A DNA stretch of 64,000 nt from Motacilla alba alba (lineage: Eukaryota; Chordata; Aves; Passeriformes; Motacillidae): positions 48,437,652 through 48,501,651 of the forward strand of contig NC_052017.1 in NCBI RefSeq assembly GCF_015832195.1, written 5' to 3'. Below are positions 63,769 through 64,000 of the stretch, one piece after another. The notes beneath the pieces are model-generated. The model was not told where the DNA came from. It made no database searches and saw only the letters and a program-made list of their open reading frames with translations. The translations under genes were made by a program, and so were the position numbers. Numbering within the stretch: the first letter of the stretch is position 1; every line of letters starts with the position of its first letter.

Positions 63769-64000
63769 GTAGCTTAGCAGAAGCTAAGGAAGGATTTGCC
63801 TTGTGTGGCAAGGTTTGGGTATCAAGGGGACTACAGGGGTGGCTTCTGTGAAAAGGCCAAGCTCTTCAGTGGTGGCAGCAGCACCACTGGGATAACATAT
63901 TTAAGAAAGGGAGAAAAAACCTTGCACAATTGCGGCTGGAGAGGGAAGGGAGAATGTGAGAGCAGCAACTACACAGACGCCAAGGTCAGTGAAGAAGAAT
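63769..64000 (+). mobile_element. avian LTR-like element, cut by window edge
   Basis: Begins TGTAGCTTAGCAGAAGCTAA and continues with GGAAGGATTTGCCTTGTGTG and GGCTACAGG-like sequence (GGGGACTACAGGGGTGGC), a pattern I recognise from a widespread bird LTR-type repeat. A TATA-like TATTTAAG lies at 63898-63905. The plus-strand sequence then runs through GGCTGGAGAGGGAAGGGAG to CAAGGTCAGTGAAGAAGAAT at the edge. It appears to carry an internal deletion relative to the copies I know, after GGCTTCTGTGAAAAGG. The rest lies outside the window, so class and length cannot be judged. Confidence 0.7.

Noticed and set aside
1..64000. CRISPR arrays, operons, ribosome-binding sites, rRNA, and bacterial insertion sequences
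   Set aside because: None seen. Sequence style and repeats are those of a bird nuclear genome.

Overview
The window looks like intergenic or deep intronic DNA from a bird, most likely a songbird. It is visibly AT-rich and CpG-poor. It is full of stop codons in all six frames and has no reading frame that looks like a real protein or exon. The bird assignment rests on the repeats: several 5'-truncated CR1 LINE fragments, one of which ends in the typical ATTCTATG-like 3' terminus, a tRNA-Ile-headed SINE with a CR1-like tail, and LTRs of types familiar from passerine genomes. I found no bacterial, plasmid or phage features, no CRISPR array, no functional RNA gene and no intact protein-coding gene.

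Layout. Positions 1-9382 are mostly unique sequence with one (ATA)n microsatellite (2695-2744) and one CR1 (3295-3606). From 9383 to about 11340 there is a nested repeat block: a CR1 fragment, then the remains of an ERVL-like endogenous retrovirus that has lost its 5' part (a broken integrase end of pol, a 3' untranslated stretch, a purine-rich tract and a 3' LTR). A second CR1 type lies on the minus strand at 13909-14131. Positions 14132-21935 look unique. A minus-strand LTR of another family sits at 21936-22381, with a G-rich purine tract next to it. From 22403 to 38820 there is long unique sequence with small simple repeats, short tandem duplications and hairpins. A tRNA-Ile/CR1 SINE lies at 38821-38958. 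A GC-richer, unclassified island is at 42921-43300. Two more LTRs of the same family as the 10775 LTR follow: 43929-44483 (+) and 49313-49909 (-), the latter flanked by a near-perfect 5-bp target-site duplication. A minus-strand CR1 is at 55545-55790. The right edge (63769-64000) is the start of a further LTR-like element cut off by the window.

How the parts relate. Nothing here forms a pathway or operon. The coherent story is one of retrotransposon history: CR1 supplied fragments and probably the tail of the SINE, and an ERVL-like family inserted at least three times, leaving one 5'-truncated provirus, one solo LTR supported by a target-site duplication and one probable solo LTR. A few AT-rich stretches dense in homeodomain- or SOX-like words, and two local CpG clusters, are possible conserved non-coding or regulatory DNA. 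That part is inference and needs cross-species alignment. I do not see an undescribed biological system in this window.
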